Positions 44,421 to 57,452 of a DNA stretch of 64,000 nucleotides are shown here, piece after piece. This DNA comes from Tetragonia tetragonoides. Its lineage: Eukaryota; Streptophyta; Magnoliopsida; Caryophyllales; Aizoaceae. The notes beneath the pieces were generated by a model. That model was not told the origin of the DNA. It did no database searches and worked only from the letters and a program-made list of their open reading frames with translations. The stretch covers positions 32,728,501 through 32,792,500 of the forward strand of contig CM076154.1 of NCBI GenBank assembly GCA_038025085.1, read 5' to 3'. Position 1 is the stretch's first letter. Every line of letters starts with the position of its first letter. A program made the position numbers and the translations under genes.

Positions 44421-46700
44421 CTAATTTCTGAACTTTCCTACCAAAATAATGGGAGATGATGTTCAAGAATGCAGTACTGCCTAAGCTAGGAGTAGATCGA
44501 GTGAAGTACATCTGTTGATTGAGCCTAGGAGTAGAGTGAAGTAAAGGGCTATTCGAACTTCTATTAGGAAGATTATATTCGATACTCGATCTCAAATTAG
44601 GATTCTTAATTTCTGTATGAGATAAGCATTGAAACTCAGCCAGCCTTGAATCTAGGCACCAATTATCAGACCATAAGCTAATACTAGTAGTCTAGTACCA
44701 TATTGAAGTTTCCAATGAAAAACCTTTCTTAAAAGATGGTCATGGACTAAAATTTTCCTCTATATGAAATGATTGACAGTAAAAGAAATTGTCATGTTTA
44801 AAGTAATTAGTAATCCATTTTTGTACTTATAACCCATAAGCTTGGTTCATTTCTAGCTTGAGCCTGGCATAACGCAAGACCCCCTTCTTTCTTAGGGCGA
44901 CAAATTGGTTCCAAGCTCCAACTAATCAGTGGCATAATCAATCTCTATCGCGCTAGTGCAACAATTTGATGGTGTATGTGTTATGCTTCACCCCCGCCTG
45001 CCAAGGAGATTCATTAGGGAAACTGCGGGAAAAAGAAAAAAGATCAGTTCAAGCTACCACCCTGCAGTTACAGGTTTGGTAGCTAGCTTGGCTATCGTAT
45101 ACAACGGGCTGGCTTTCCTTATGTCCCGCTCTTCAAGCTTGACACAAGTTACCATTAAAGATCATGTTTTGATCACTACAATTCCTTTACATTCCTAGAT
45201 GAAGATTAAATTTTCAATGGAGTTTAATTAATTTGGTGCTTTAATCTGTATTTATCTTAGTTTGTAATCGAAACTAGTTTGCTCAAAACTAGCTTGCACT
45301 ACTTCCATCTTCAAACACTACCCCTAAAATTGAATGCTGAGATACTAAATATTTGTTCTAAGTGTGTTGACATATTCTCCTATTCTGAAGGGTAGTACTT
45401 CTTAAGTACTTAGATCAGAAAGTCTCAAATAAATATGGCCAGCGCTTCTTCTGCAGCTATTAGCTCCTTTTTACCCTTGATGGATCCTCCTGACTGAACT
45501 TGAAATGTTTCTTTTACATCATTGCATTACGGATTAAAAGAAGCATTACAAGTTGAAGGGTTACATGCTAAAGTGCATTTGAGGAACTTTCAGTTGAGCC
45601 AAATAAAACATCAAATCAGCTACAATCAGTTTTGCATTATGATCACTTTCATTTTTTTGGCACTTACCATGTTGGTTATGAAAATGCTCACCTTAGCCAC
45701 GGAGTACATACACAGGATCACCAATGCGTTCTTTTAGATGTTCTTGGAGGTTCTGCGGTATTAGGCTGGCCAGGGAGTGGATTTGTTGTGTTTTTGCTCC
45801 GCGACAGACTTCTGGAGTTCAGTAACACCCAGAGACCAGAGTAGTTCTTTCACTTCCATTGCTCTTCTTCAATCTGATCAAGATGCATGCAATAATAGAT
45901 GAATTTATCTATATTTGAGATGATAGATACATAGTAGAGATGAAGCTAATTAGTGTTTGGCTCCTTACTTGCTGATGGTTTATTCAGATTCCGCACTTCT
46001 GATCATAATCCTGCAGAAACATCTGAGGGAAGAACATTAGATCATTAGATTCTTCATGAAGAACACGGCGATATTTCCTTTGATGGTTATCCTCATTAAT
46101 ATCACTATTTGTCAAAGATCACCATTAATCGAACAAAAATATAAGGACTGCAAATTAAAGACAATGCATGCTAAAATAGAAATTGTGATAAGGTGTAGAA
46201 TGATGCTAAATTACTAGTAGAAATTTAAGACAAATCGACAATAGGTCTATTTAACAAGCTCTACTCTCATTCACATTATCAACAACTAACAATAAGTATA
46301 ATAATTAGAAATGTACTTATACATCAAAGTTCAAGCATCTATATATCCTAGTTCCTTCCTATGGAACTAGCTAGCTATTTCCATACAAAATTTAATTACC
46401 CAAATCATATTTAGACATGAAATTTCACTAAACTAGCTAAATAAAAATAATTATATAAATAGCTCCCACAAAAATTGGGTATATCAGGAAACTAATCCAT
46501 AACTATATATACAAGCTAAGCAAGAGCTAGAGTTTCATATGATAATAATTAATCATGGCAAGTAAAAAAAAATTAAATGACAAGGGTTTCATATTAATGA
46601 TTGAAGATAGCGTATATTGCCTTTTGTAAAATACCCCCAAAGCAAGGTTGAAGGCTTGAAGCTCAAACATCGATAGCGAGATATAGGCAAAAATAATCAT
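44421..46700. other. Long non-coding stretch upstream of the NGATHA 3' end
   Basis: No recognised gene over about 2.3 kb. The sub-region 45720-45845 is richer in G/C and has a short open frame, but nothing supports it as a gene. The last part (46540-46700) is probably the downstream region of the minus-strand NGATHA-like gene. Confidence 0.4.
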
Positions 46701-46732
46701 CAATTTATAAGAAAATTATACTAATAATACGT

Positions 46733-46785
46733 TTGTTGTTGTTGTTGTTGTTGTTGTTTGTTGTTGGTGTTGTTGTTGGTGTTGG

Positions 46786-46832
<47 letters not shown>
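46733..46832 (-). repeat. (CAA)n/(GTT)n microsatellite at the NGATHA-like stop codon
   Basis: On the minus strand the stop codon TAA at 46833-46835 is followed at once by an almost pure CAA run of ~100 bases with a few CAC/ACC variants. It lies in the expected 3' untranslated region. Because the last codons are already CAT/CAA/CAG-rich, repeat length change at the edge could alter the C-terminus. Confidence 0.85.
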
Positions 46833-46834
<2 letters not shown>

Positions 46835-47975
46835 ACTGAGGATGATGTTGATGATGATGATCGGGTGTCGACGAGGATGCAGAACCCGAAGACAAAACGT
46901 CATAATCATGAGGCTGATGTGAGATAGGGCAGTCCATATTCACGCCAAACAACCTGAGCCTCTTAGCAGCAACTTTGCCTTGGACCACCGGCACCGATTC
47001 AAATACCATGGGCTCAACCCCACCACCAGCACCTTCCTCCCCTTGCTGGACCTGATCACTACCACCACCACCACCATATGGAATAATATGTGGTGATAAT
47101 TGTGTGGCTGACGACGACGATGTAGAAGGCGAAGATCTAAGGAATATCAAAGATCCAGTAGTACTAGTACTAGCAGGGTATGGGTTGTTCATTACATTAT
47201 TACCAAACCCAATTGTATTACTTGCTGGGACCATATTCACGACATTCATAGATGACGCCGCGTGGTTGTAATTGTGGTCCCATACTCGTGGACGATGAAG
47301 ATGAGGATGATGAGGATGAATTGGATGAGGATAAGGATGAGAACGCAACACGAAAGCTCCCGGAATTGATCCATGGATTGAGAAAGGCATTGTTCCAGGG
47401 TACGAACCACCACCACCACCACCACCACCACGCGGTAATGGTAATGGTAATGGAGGAGAAGAAAGAAAATGATGTTGATATTGTTGTTGGTGATCAGGTC
47501 TTCGCCTCCAGTCAATATAAAGCTTTTCCCTAGCTTGTTGATCTCCAACACCGCGTTGAAACGATACAATATCACCAGCATCTAGCTTCTTTTCCTTAAC
47601 AAAACGACTCCATCCTTTAGTCATTACATAGCTTTGGCTACTGTTCCAGTACGAATAACGAAACCGCCATGGTTTCCCTGTTCGATCTTCGAAGTTTAAG
47701 AGAAGACCCTTTTGCTCATTTGTTGATGAATCTAAAGGGAAGTATTTTTCTGCGTGTTGTTTTGGGATTACTAATCGGTTTAGTTTTCCCACATCACTTG
47801 GTGTTACCACTTTGTCGAACATATGTTCTCTTTGTATCGCCTCAAAATTGTTACCTCCTACTCCTCCTACCCCTCCTTGCCTTTCTTGGTTGTGTTCTTT
47901 TGCTCCGGTTGGTGTTGATAGCAACCATTCTCCTTCCTTGTACTGAGATGAAGACGACGAAGACGAATAATCCAT
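46833..47975 (-). CDS. NGATHA-like B3-domain transcription factor
   Basis: The intronless frame encodes 380 residues. The B3 DNA-binding domain spans about 52-157, beginning [20 protein letters not shown] and containing [20 protein letters not shown] and [19 protein letters not shown]. There is no AP2 domain, which separates it from RAV1/2-type proteins. Near the C-terminus are FESVPVV and the repressor-type [12 protein letters not shown] (338-349; RLFGV core 341-345), a combination typical of NGATHA proteins rather than NGATHA-like (ABS2/SOD7/DPA4) proteins. The middle (160-300) is low-complexity, with His, Gly, Ser and Pro runs, and makes it longer than the ~310 residues usual in Arabidopsis. 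NGATHA factors bind DNA in the nucleus and control style/stigma development and lateral organ growth, partly through auxin genes; that role here is inferred from family. The ATG at 47973-47975 is the first in frame. Confidence 0.92.
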
Positions 47976-48880
47976 ACTTACTCTACCTTGAAGTGTCTAA
48001 TTGAGCTAGATTCAACAACAACAAATTGAACAACAGTAGCTCCAGTTACGTACCTTGATAGTTAACTAGGGTTTCAGATATTTCTCACTTTACCTAACCC
48101 ATTTCTGATTTTGTACCCTTTTTTCTGAATTTGGGTAACCAAAGAGCAATAAGAAACTGTTAACAAAATGGCAGTGAATAAGGGTTTCTTAGAAATTGGA
48201 AACTCCCCATTACTTTTGCTCATAAATGGATGTATAATATACAACACCATACCTCAATAAGATTGAATAATATCATATCAAGGGTGTGAAACGAGATATG
48301 CGTTGGCTAATAAATAAAGCACCCAGAGATGTCAGAGACTAATTGCTGCTCTGCTTAATTGGCTGTAACGAATTGTGTATATGTAGATGTAGCTGTAGGT
48401 GTCTTGTAATTTTGACAGGCCTTGGCATTTGTTCCATGAACTAGAAGTTATATGAAAGGTGGGTTCGATCTCGATCTCGACCTCGACTAATAATAATCAA
48501 TGAGTATTATTAATCCGTATTGGCCTTTGCGACTCATCTAAACCTTTAATCCTAACGAATGATAGGCCGGGGTTTCAACTCTTTCTAGAAGGTGAAAGGA
48601 GTATTGAGATAGTACTGTTTAGTGTTTACTACTGTAGAGTTTCTATCTCATGATTAAATGTTCGTTCTTATCAGAAAAAAGAAGCTGCTGAGTAAAAGGG
48701 TTGTAAAAAGAGAGCAAAGCAAGAAGAAGGGAAAGAAAACAGTACTGTATATTAAAATAATAATACTGCAAATATAGCTGTAATTGGGGCTGTTTTTCCC
48801 AAAGTTTTGTATGGTCCTGTTTCATTACCCTAGCCATAGAGCCGCCCCCACTCTCTTCCCGAAACCAACTCAATTAAGCT
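47976..48880 (-). promoter_or_regulatory. Leader and promoter region of the NGATHA-like gene
   Basis: Minus-strand sequence upstream of the ATG contains 'aaggtacgtaac' (about 48043-48054), a strong donor-like site, so a 5'-UTR intron is possible; no acceptor was fixed. GA/CT-rich stretches near 48475-48490 and 48690-48740 are typical of plant leaders. No TATA box was chosen. Confidence 0.35.
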
Positions 48881-48954
48881 CGGTACATTTTTATCATATA
48901 CTCTATTAGATAATTTATGATGATGGTACTTCGTTTGATTGTGGGTGCGTTATT

Positions 48955-49205
48955 AGAGCTTAAACGGTCAGTTTAGTTCAGTTTGGTTTAGGTGTTAATT
49001 GAGTGATTTTCAATGCGGATAAATGATGTTCAGTTCGGTGGTGCTGAGTTCAGAAGCATACTTTTTATCTCACGTATCAAGTTGTGTTCAATTCAGTTGA
49101 GTGGTGTTCAATTCAGTTGAGTGGTGTCCACTCAGTTCATTGGTGTCCAATTCAATTCATTGGTATCCAGTTTAGTGCCGTTGAATTCAATTGCCCTAAA
49201 AATCA
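48955..49205 (+). mobile_element. AGTTC-word MITE, third copy of the 40378-40613 type
   Basis: It starts 'ttagagcttaaacggtca' (compare 'tttagagtttacatggtca' in 40378-40613) and consists of 'ttcagttgagtggtgttc' words to about 49190. It lies about 1 kb upstream of the NGATHA-like gene's start codon. The right terminus is weak. Confidence 0.5.
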
Positions 49206-49990
49206 CACCCCATATATGATAAACTATATTGTTACTGGAAATTTTATGATAAATATGCTCTATCCCCTAATTTCTTATGGCTTAGCCAATTTAATAGGTT
49301 TTTTTTTAACTTATTAGGTGCGTTTTAGCCTCAAGTAAATCATTATTCAGAAGATTTTGTTTGAGACCGTTTTATCATAAGAAATTCGAAATTAACACTT
49401 TTTATCTAAATGTAATTTATTAATTTTTTTTGTATTTTAAATTTAAAAGTAACATTTTTTTTATTCAAGATGTAGCAGTCATTTCAAAGTGAGACCATCT
49501 TACATGAGTTTTTATTATCAAAACAGACGTGTGTAATTTTAGACGGGTTATATATTGATGGTTACGTTCGGATACACGCAATCTTATCCCTAGAGTAGTA
49601 GAGTACAATTATACATTGTCCTTTTTTTCTCTTTTTCTTGGTAAGCAAATGAAAACGAGCAAGATTGATAAGGCCATGGCCATGGGCATGTGGTGTGAAA
49701 TAATAAAGCCGTCTTTACTATTATTGGGTAAATTGGAATAAATATTGTTAACTGTCAAGAAAAGGAAATTCAATTCAGAAAAGGCGTGCGCTAGCTCTCT
49801 CTTTCTATGTAATTTCAAAAAAGAAGAAAGTATATTGTGTTGTGTTTGTGCTGTGGCCTGGCCTGGCCAACTTGTGGGGGAAAAGGATACTCCAGTAGTA
49901 TTATAGGTCATAGATAGAGATAGAGTAGTATAGGGGATTAGGGGGGCACGAAGAGATTCACGAGGATAGATGAGAAGAAATTATTATGAA
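49206..49990. other. Non-coding DNA
   Basis: It contains 'gagaccgttttatca' and 'gtgagaccatcttac' about 120 bases apart (49361 and 49489), possibly the ends of an old DNA transposon. No gene is seen. Confidence 0.35.
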
Positions 49991-49999
49991 CGTTCGTTC

Positions 50000-51140
50000 G
50001 TGGTCCATGCAATATGGAAAGATAAAAAAAGGTCTCTCTAGGGGAATGGGAGTGAACTGCACGCGTCCTTTTTACTTTCGCCCTTTGCTTTGCCTCCTTT
50101 AATTGCTTCCTAGATAGATATATTTAGTTAAGGTATCTACCAGTCTACCACCCATGAACCAGCGCAGGAAAATAGTTATTGTAGCCAACGGTGAATGCCA
50201 TTGGTTGTAAGCCAAAAAACTAAAAAAGGTATCTATTACTGTAATATGTAGTTTGTGTGAGTAGTTCGACACTCTCATTTTCATAGTTGTTCAACAACCT
50301 AAATATGAAACCGAGCATTTAATCTGAAAATCCAAACACCTAGTATGATATAATCTGAAAGGTCGTATATATCTAAATATTCGAATACGGATTCGAATAC
50401 CATTTTTCAAAATTTAAAATAATCCAAAATTTTTTATTCACATATTTAAATATTAAGATACAAAAAACAGGATTAAAATGTTTTTAAAATATATGTATTT
50501 CGAATGACAGATATCCAACTATTTGAATGCGAGATTTTGGATGAGGATTTAGTTATAAACTCTGAAATTTCAAATCTCCGATTTTCCCCTACTCATCATA
50601 TAACCAAGGTTGATGGTTCGAATTTTAGGAATGAATATATTGTTTCTCGAGAGCGCTTTACCCTTTTGGCCGACCGATCGGATACGAACAAGACTAGTTC
50701 TGATCCAAAGGGCCTAGGGTAAACCTGTAGTCCAAACCAAAAATATATAAGGAGTAGTTAAGGTACACAGGGGTGAGTGAAGAGATCAAGAGCAAGAAAG
50801 AAGGAAATTTACAAACATGAAAACAACATTTCAGTAGTTTTCATTTCCTACCATAGCCGGTTTCTTTCTTTCTTGCTTGCTTCTTTATTGGCGTCATTGA
50901 TTACGCCTCTTTTACATGGGAAACTAAATGAAAGAGTACATGAAAAATGAAAGCAAGCCTAAAGGCTATAATTAAGCAAAGCCCCAGTGAGAGTCCCCTG
51001 CCTATGGCAAGTACATACATTATACATAGTGTGGGGACTAATAATATGATATCTCATCTTCATCTCATTTTTTTTTTTTTGAGCACCCAAATTGTCAAAT
51101 GCCTCAACCGACAACCAACCAGCTGGTTTATTTGTTAGTT
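50000..51140 (-). ncRNA. Candidate non-coding transcript 3' region, copy 2
   Basis: Paralogue of 39230-39735, with the same minus-strand order: AACCAGCTGGTTG (about 51112-51124), CACACTA (about 51028-51034), 'ccataggcagggg', 'catttttcatgtac', 'aatgacgccaataaag' (about 50887-50902) and, ~750 bases on, 'tgcagttcactccc' (about 50049-50062) and 'tggaccacgaac'. Extra DNA (about 50100-50770) separates the two halves in this copy. No conserved reading frame was found. Identity unknown. Confidence 0.35.
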
Positions 51141-53030
51141 ATCTTACTGCTTGCCCCTGTCCAATTAGTTGCTCCTCACACTTTTTGTTTTCTTTTCTTA
51201 TATCTGGATTTTCTTTTCCCCTTTTTCCTTGTCAATTAATTTATTTATTTATTTTTGGGTTTTGTGTGTTCCTCATTTTAATTGTGCTTCAAATCTCTCC
51301 AAACAGCTTGTCTGGGGTGTGAGCACAAGTCCACTAGATCGTTATTTGGATTGCGGTGCACTTAACCCGAGTTGAAATCTCTCTAAATTTTTAATTTGCA
51401 GTTGTTTTCATTTGAAACTTATTTTCCAATTGTTTTCCTTACAGATTCAGTGGTGGCTCTTCTTTAATCTTAATCAAAATCTCTAATCATTCAAATTGAT
51501 AAAAACTCAATTTTAATAAGAATCCTTAAAAATCAATATTATTTATCGCCTTAGGGTTCTTATATGGTATCTGCGTTTGTGCAACGGACAACTCTCATGT
51601 GTTCAATTTTAATAAGAATCCTTAATTAGCTTTCCAATGATGTATAGTGGGTCAAAATCTCATTTAAACCGAAAGATATATAATTCGATTATTGAGTCAT
51701 GTGCTGAAACGGACAACCCTCATGTGTCATTAACAAATATTTGGGTATTTATGATGAATTGGTCGGACCCTAATAAGTCCAAAGAAAACACCTTCAACAA
51801 GAAGTCCAACGTAATAGAAATTGGGTCAATCTGAGCTTTAACGAGTTCTCTGAAGGCATTTTTCCCACAGCGAAGACATTTTGCCTGGCCCCTAAGCACT
51901 CAAAGGAAGTCGTGAGCCTCGATGACACTCTGTGTGGCCACTGAACAAGCATTTTCATCCGATAACCCTTATTCGACATGTCTTCATCCCTAACACTATT
52001 TATAACACCTTTCAATCATCTTTGAGAGGGGGATAACTTTTTTTATAAAATTTGCCTCTGATCTTCTTACAAACCTAATCACATCTAGCCAACCCTATGG
52101 AACTTTAATCACATTCTTTAAATCTCATCAAACCTATTCTCCATTTAAGTTCAAACCCAAGATTAAGAGCACGTGCAAGAGAAATTGGCATTCACATTTA
52201 GTGTAACAAAGGTTCAATCTAAGGGCCTATCTTTTTACACTCTTGATACTTTTATCAAATTATGTTTTGCTTTGATTATGATTCTGGTTGGTTTATCAAG
52301 CATATTTTGATTGCTTTACTTAATTTAGTTAACCTTGCATGATTAGATAGTCTACTTATATATCGTTTTCATGTCTAGATAAGAGCTTTGCATGTTCTAA
52401 CTAGTTTATTGTATGATTAGAGATTTAGAGTATACTTGCATGTTTTCAGTTTAGATTATTATTTTTATGATTATCATGCTTAGGTTAGTTTAAGTATCAT
52501 CCTTTCACGATTATCATATTAATTTAGTTTAATTGTGATTGTATCATATTGCCATGTTTAATGTAAATAATGTTGCATTTTTAGACTAGTTTTATTAGCA
52601 TATGGAGCATGTACTGTTATAATTATAATAATTTGCATTTTAGTTGTAAATCTTGCATGAGGGATGTTACTATTTGACTACTTCTTTAATTTCTATGAAT
52701 TTCATTTGAGGTTACATAGGGTGGGGCGTGAGGTAAATGTTTAGGGTGTGTTTACTTGACAAAATTTTCAGTTTTCAATCCCAAATTTGTTTTTGAATAT
52801 TCTTCTTGTTGGGTTCAAAAGACCAAACATTAGTTTCATCTCCCAACCATCATCCTTTTTCCATTCCCTACTAGAACTATCACTTCTCTCTCATCTCAAC
52901 CTAATCGATGTTACCTTGCCACCCAATTCCCATCCTACAGCACCTCAACTCACCTACCCTCTTGTGCATATCAATGGCGATGCTAATTGATTGGATTCAA
53001 AAGTAATCTCAATTGTTCTCATAATGATAA
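51141..53030. other. Non-coding DNA
   Basis: No recognised gene. There are two near-repeats of 'acggacaac.ctcatgtgt' (51585 and 51700). 51840-52010 has a GC-richer part of unknown origin. 52740-52800 resembles the start of a MITE ('gggtgtgtttacttgaca') without a partner end. Confidence 0.35.
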
Positions 53031-53470
53031 TAACAAACAATAGCTTATAACAAATAAAAAGCACACACAAAGATTTTTAACGTGGAAAGCCGAGCCTCGC
53101 GAGAAAAACCACGAAAATTCACTAAATAGTTTCAAAATATATATGGAGAGTACAAAGTTAATAAAGTATCATCAGGTACACACCCATTGTGCTTCTTATA
53201 GTTATCTATAAGACTAAATTATCAAAATCTAAATGAATTTCCTCTAAATAAATAGTTCCACTACTCTTTTGCCAGCACTTTATCAATGTCGGGAAATGAT
53301 TTGTGAAAGATTGTGACTTCTTCTCAAATTCAAAATCTTCTTAAAATTAATCTAAAACGGAGTTAAACCTAATAAGTGGTCATGTGGCCAATAATTTGTC
53401 AACTCTAATTCGAAGTCCTAAAGCTGCATAATGATATTGTGTTATAACCTAACATCCCACAACATAAAAC
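53030..53470. repeat. Possible LTR fragment
   Basis: 'gatttttaacgtggaaagcc' and 'gagaaaaaccacg' resemble the internal part of the LTRs at 15614-17394 and of the Copia LTRs ('cgtggaaa..cct'). No partner repeat, primer site or target duplication was found. Confidence 0.3.
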
Positions 53471-53542
53471 AATGTCCAGTGCACACTGATGTAATAACAT
53501 ACCTGCTTTGGCGTGGAAATAGATTGAATAACGAGGTTTTTA

Positions 53543-54857
53543 CACTACAAGAAATACGCGGTACCGCCTTATCGGTCGCTAAAATGGGTTAATCGGTCGC
53601 AAAATTTAGTCTACGACCGATTTGTGACCGACCAAGGAGGCAGCAAATACGCTGATCGCAAAGCAAATAAGCGACCGATAAAGCGGTCGAAAAATCAACC
53701 CACCGATCTAAAACTATACTAACGACCGATATATCGGCCGCTCACCTGGAAATTCATTAAAAAAAAAAAAGAGAAGATATTCCAACGAATTATTAGTTGG
53801 AAATTTCGTAATTAAGGAGGAAAGAAACCCAAGACCTTAATGCTCCTTGAACCAAGAACACCATCAGTAACTCAAACTCCACAAACCAAGATCAACCAAA
53901 AGTCCAAAACCATCCAAAGAACAAAAAATTCAACCAAAATTGGGACATAGGTGAAAAGAAAGGAAGGATAAGAATGCTTCATTACAAGGTCATAATAAAC
54001 TAATCTTCAGCATATATTCCAACCATCACAAAATTGAGAAATAATACAAAACTAATCTAAAAAGTATGAACAAAAAAATTACACGAGGAGCTCTATACAA
54101 TAGTCTTCCAACAAACTGGAAAACTAGAAATCGCAGACAAATAATAACAAATTCTAGGTCTAAGTAACCACACAAAAAATACCTCTAAAAACTCCAAATT
54201 AATATCCTAGATCTGTCTCTCAGTTAACCATCTAGATCAGAGGTTTTGCCCAGATCGCTTCTTCATCGCCATCAGTTGCCCAAATCGCTCACAATCGATC
54301 TCTTCTCCACAGATCCTCTTTTAGATCGCTTCTCCACCACCCTCCCACCGCCGAGAACACCCCTTTAATCCAACATAGAAAAGCTTCGATTTGAACTTTG
54401 TACTCAAATTTCAGTGATGCGCGTAAGGTAGAGAGAGAGTATGGTAATGGTGCCTCAAGTAGGGAGAGGTTGTACAGTAGAAGGATGGAGAAGGAGGGAG
54501 AGAGAGGAAAGAGGGGGTTTGGATAGAAGAAGCGATTATACAGCAAGATGGAAGTGGAACTGAGGAGAGAGAAAGGAAAGAGAAGGAAAGTGTGGATGGA
54601 GCGGCTGGAAGGAAAAATAAACCCTAAAGTGCTGACTTATATATGCCCTGCCCCTTTAATTCCCTTTTCTATATTTTAGATTCTCCGACCGAATATCGGT
54701 CGGTTTCCTAACATTTCGATCGCAAACTTTCCGACCGACACTATATCGGTCGGTATTTTTTAGACCGACTTTTAATCGGTTGGAAATAAGTAAATTTTCG
54801 TCCGATTAATAGTCGGTCGGTATATTTCAATTGCTAAATCGCGTGTTTCTTGTAGTG
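53543..54857. mobile_element. Non-autonomous CACTA (En/Spm) transposon, 1315 bp
   Basis: The termini are CACTACAAGAAATACGCG and CGCGTGTTTCTTGTAGTG, with TTA on both sides (53540-53542, 54858-54860), a 3-bp target duplication. Subterminal regions (53570-53750 and 54680-54830) are packed with CGGTCG and CGACCGAT words in both orientations, the usual transposase-binding architecture of this superfamily. The interior has no transposase frame; it contains a CT-rich block and 'cagatcgcttcttcatcgcc' type sequence of unknown origin. Confidence 0.92.
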
Positions 54858-54860
54858 TTA

Positions 54861-55460
54861 ATTAAGCCGCATCAAGGATAGTACGCGGTAAAGCATGGAT
54901 GATGGCTTTTGGGTGGAATGGAGGAGGTTTTGGCTTTTCTGGTGCTATGACATGTTTTCAAGAAAATAAAAAGTAACTTACTTTAATGGATTGTGACCGG
55001 AAGGCAATACGAAATCTTCTCATATATATTAATCTTGTGAGTAATTGTCTAATAAAATATTATTAAATAATTTTGTGATTTTGATAATGTGCTGGTTTTC
55101 TAAACTAATTATATATATTTTCTTATATACGGTTCAAACCCATTGAGGATGATTTGAAAAAAAGTATTATCCATGTATAAATTATTTTGGAAACATTAAT
55201 GGGATTTCATGGTGTATATTAAGGGTTAGGATTTAAAGAATACATTGAACATAATTGAATTCAAAGCACATATATAATTTTTTTTTTTTTTTTTTTGTGT
55301 CTATTTCTAACTACAATTATTGTGTTAAATTGATACACTAATCGTATGTTTGGGTCTCCTTTAGCTATTTTGATAAGAAAGATGTGCAATGTGGTTTACA
55401 TATGCGGAAAAATCACAAACATTATACACAAAATCTCATTTGAGCCCTCTTATACAAGAC
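54861..55460. other. Non-coding DNA
   Basis: No gene is seen. There is a T18 tract at about 55278-55295. Confidence 0.4.
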
Positions 55461-55567
<107 letters not shown>

Positions 55568-55769
55568 TAAAATTGGATATAAGATAAACTAACCATGAAT
55601 AGCATATTGCTGGAGAGAGAGGATATACGAAATGAAGAACGGGTGAAGTTGGATGGAAACTAGGATGTGGGAATAATCATTTATGAAAGAGAATCGATCT
55701 TTGGTTGAGATTGATAAGATTAGACAGTGGGGATCGAACATGTAAATGTCCGTTTTATTTTTATTTTTT

Positions 55770-56170
55770 TTAAGAAAAAACGAATTTCATTAAATAAAAG
55801 TCATACGTCATTTACAAAAAGGATCGAATTTAATAGAATAGAAATTTAAAATATCAGAAAATATTCGAATGAAAAAGTTATGTAACACTAGAGATACAAT
55901 TATTCTAAACAACTTCCCATAACCGATAGTTTATATATTGCAGCCTTTCAAGGAACACCATGCTATAGTTTTGAATGCTCAGATCTAACATTGTAGATAT
56001 TCCTTTAAATTAATAGATCTACCAAAGAACCATACCAATTCTCCAACAAACAAACATTACTCCCAAAAAGTGAGGATACCCGAAACCCAATAAATGGGAC
56101 AAACTAACTCCCATAAATAAAGACTAATATTATTCTTGATAATTAAATTAAACTTAAAAACTAAGCATGA

Positions 56171-56209
<39 letters not shown>

Positions 56210-56215
56210 GCTTAC
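55770..56215 (-). repeat. Possible retroposon 3' region with long A tract nearby
   Basis: On the minus strand 'gtatgacttttatttaatg' resembles the 3' end of the A-tailed retroposons ('gtatgacagttctatgaat'). A39 at 56169-56207 is on the plus strand. The relation is weak and the rest does not align. Confidence 0.3.
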
Positions 56216-56511
56216 TACCAGCGAAAAATCGCGGATGACAGCCCAAAACACGTTTAGAATTTTTTTAGGAAAAGGAAAAAATAGAAAGAAAAGAAACGAG
56301 GCGGCACCTATGCTATTCAATTCAAAATCAACTTGAAAATATATATATATCCGTTTATTTTAAATGTGATTTACCATGTGAAAATGCACCCTAACACTTC
56401 TAGGCGGCCCGTGTCATATGTAGCCCCACGCCCCCACTCTACTTGTTTAATGACTTGAAGTTCAATTTTTCAGGTACAATTAGGGGTCGTTTGGTTGGAG
56501 GTAATGACTAA

Positions 56512-56775
<264 letters not shown>

Positions 56776-56867
56776 AGAACTTTTTAGTCATGTTTATATA
56801 TTAGTCAATACATATATTCATTTTTATATTTTGATATAACATATTGTAAATTTAAATAGTGAATTGC

Positions 56868-57275
56868 TAAATACCGCCCCAAATTACTACCTACCGCCCC
56901 CCCAAATTCCAATTTTGCTCTTTTTTAAATTTTCACTCATCCTCTCCCTCTCTAACTCTCACACCAATTCTCCCTCTCTACCACCCACTCTCATACCCAA
57001 TCTTCATCAACATTCACTCAAGCAACGGCCGCGGATGTCTGCCGGCGAACCGTCGACGGTGGCGGAGGTAAATTTTTTTTTTGCGCATTTTTTTTGCACA
57101 GTCGTCTGCGATTTCAGACTCACCCATGGGTGAGTCGTCTGCGATTTCAGACTCACCCTTGGGTGAGTCGAGATCGACAGACGACTGACCCTTGGGTGAG
57201 TCGGAAATCGCAGACGACTCACCCATGGGTGAGTCGGAAATTTCAGACGACTGTGCAAAAAAAATATTATTATTA

Positions 57276-57308
<33 letters not shown>

Positions 57309-57350
57309 TATTGTTATTATTATTATTATTATTATTTATTGTTATTATTA

Positions 57351-57396
<46 letters not shown>

Positions 57397-57452
57397 TGAT
57401 TATTGTTTAATTAATTAAAAATGTGAAATGATAGAGGGGAGGAGCCGGTAAA
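56868..57452 (+). mobile_element. Palindrome-rich element, copy A
   Basis: It runs from 'taaataccgcccc' through a CT-rich leader, 'gcaacggccgcggatgtctg' and a block of GACTCACCC/GGGTGAGTC palindromes (57105-57255) joined by 'gtctgcgatttc', then (TTA)n, and ends '...aaatcggtgccgagc'. The palindrome block is itself an inverted repeat around 'gagatcgacagacgac'. Open frames across the block (His-Pro-Trp-Val-Ser repeats) come from the repeats. The family is unknown to me. Other copies: 58945-59205 (partial), 59211-59832 (inverted) and 59833-60431. Confidence 0.65.

Noticed and set aside
45632..45844. GC-richer open frame as a gene
   Set aside because: No start context, no family recognised, and no supporting splice or repeat structure.
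47246..48004. Open frames antisense or out of frame within the NGATHA-like gene
   Set aside because: Shadows of the B3 gene's low-complexity codons.
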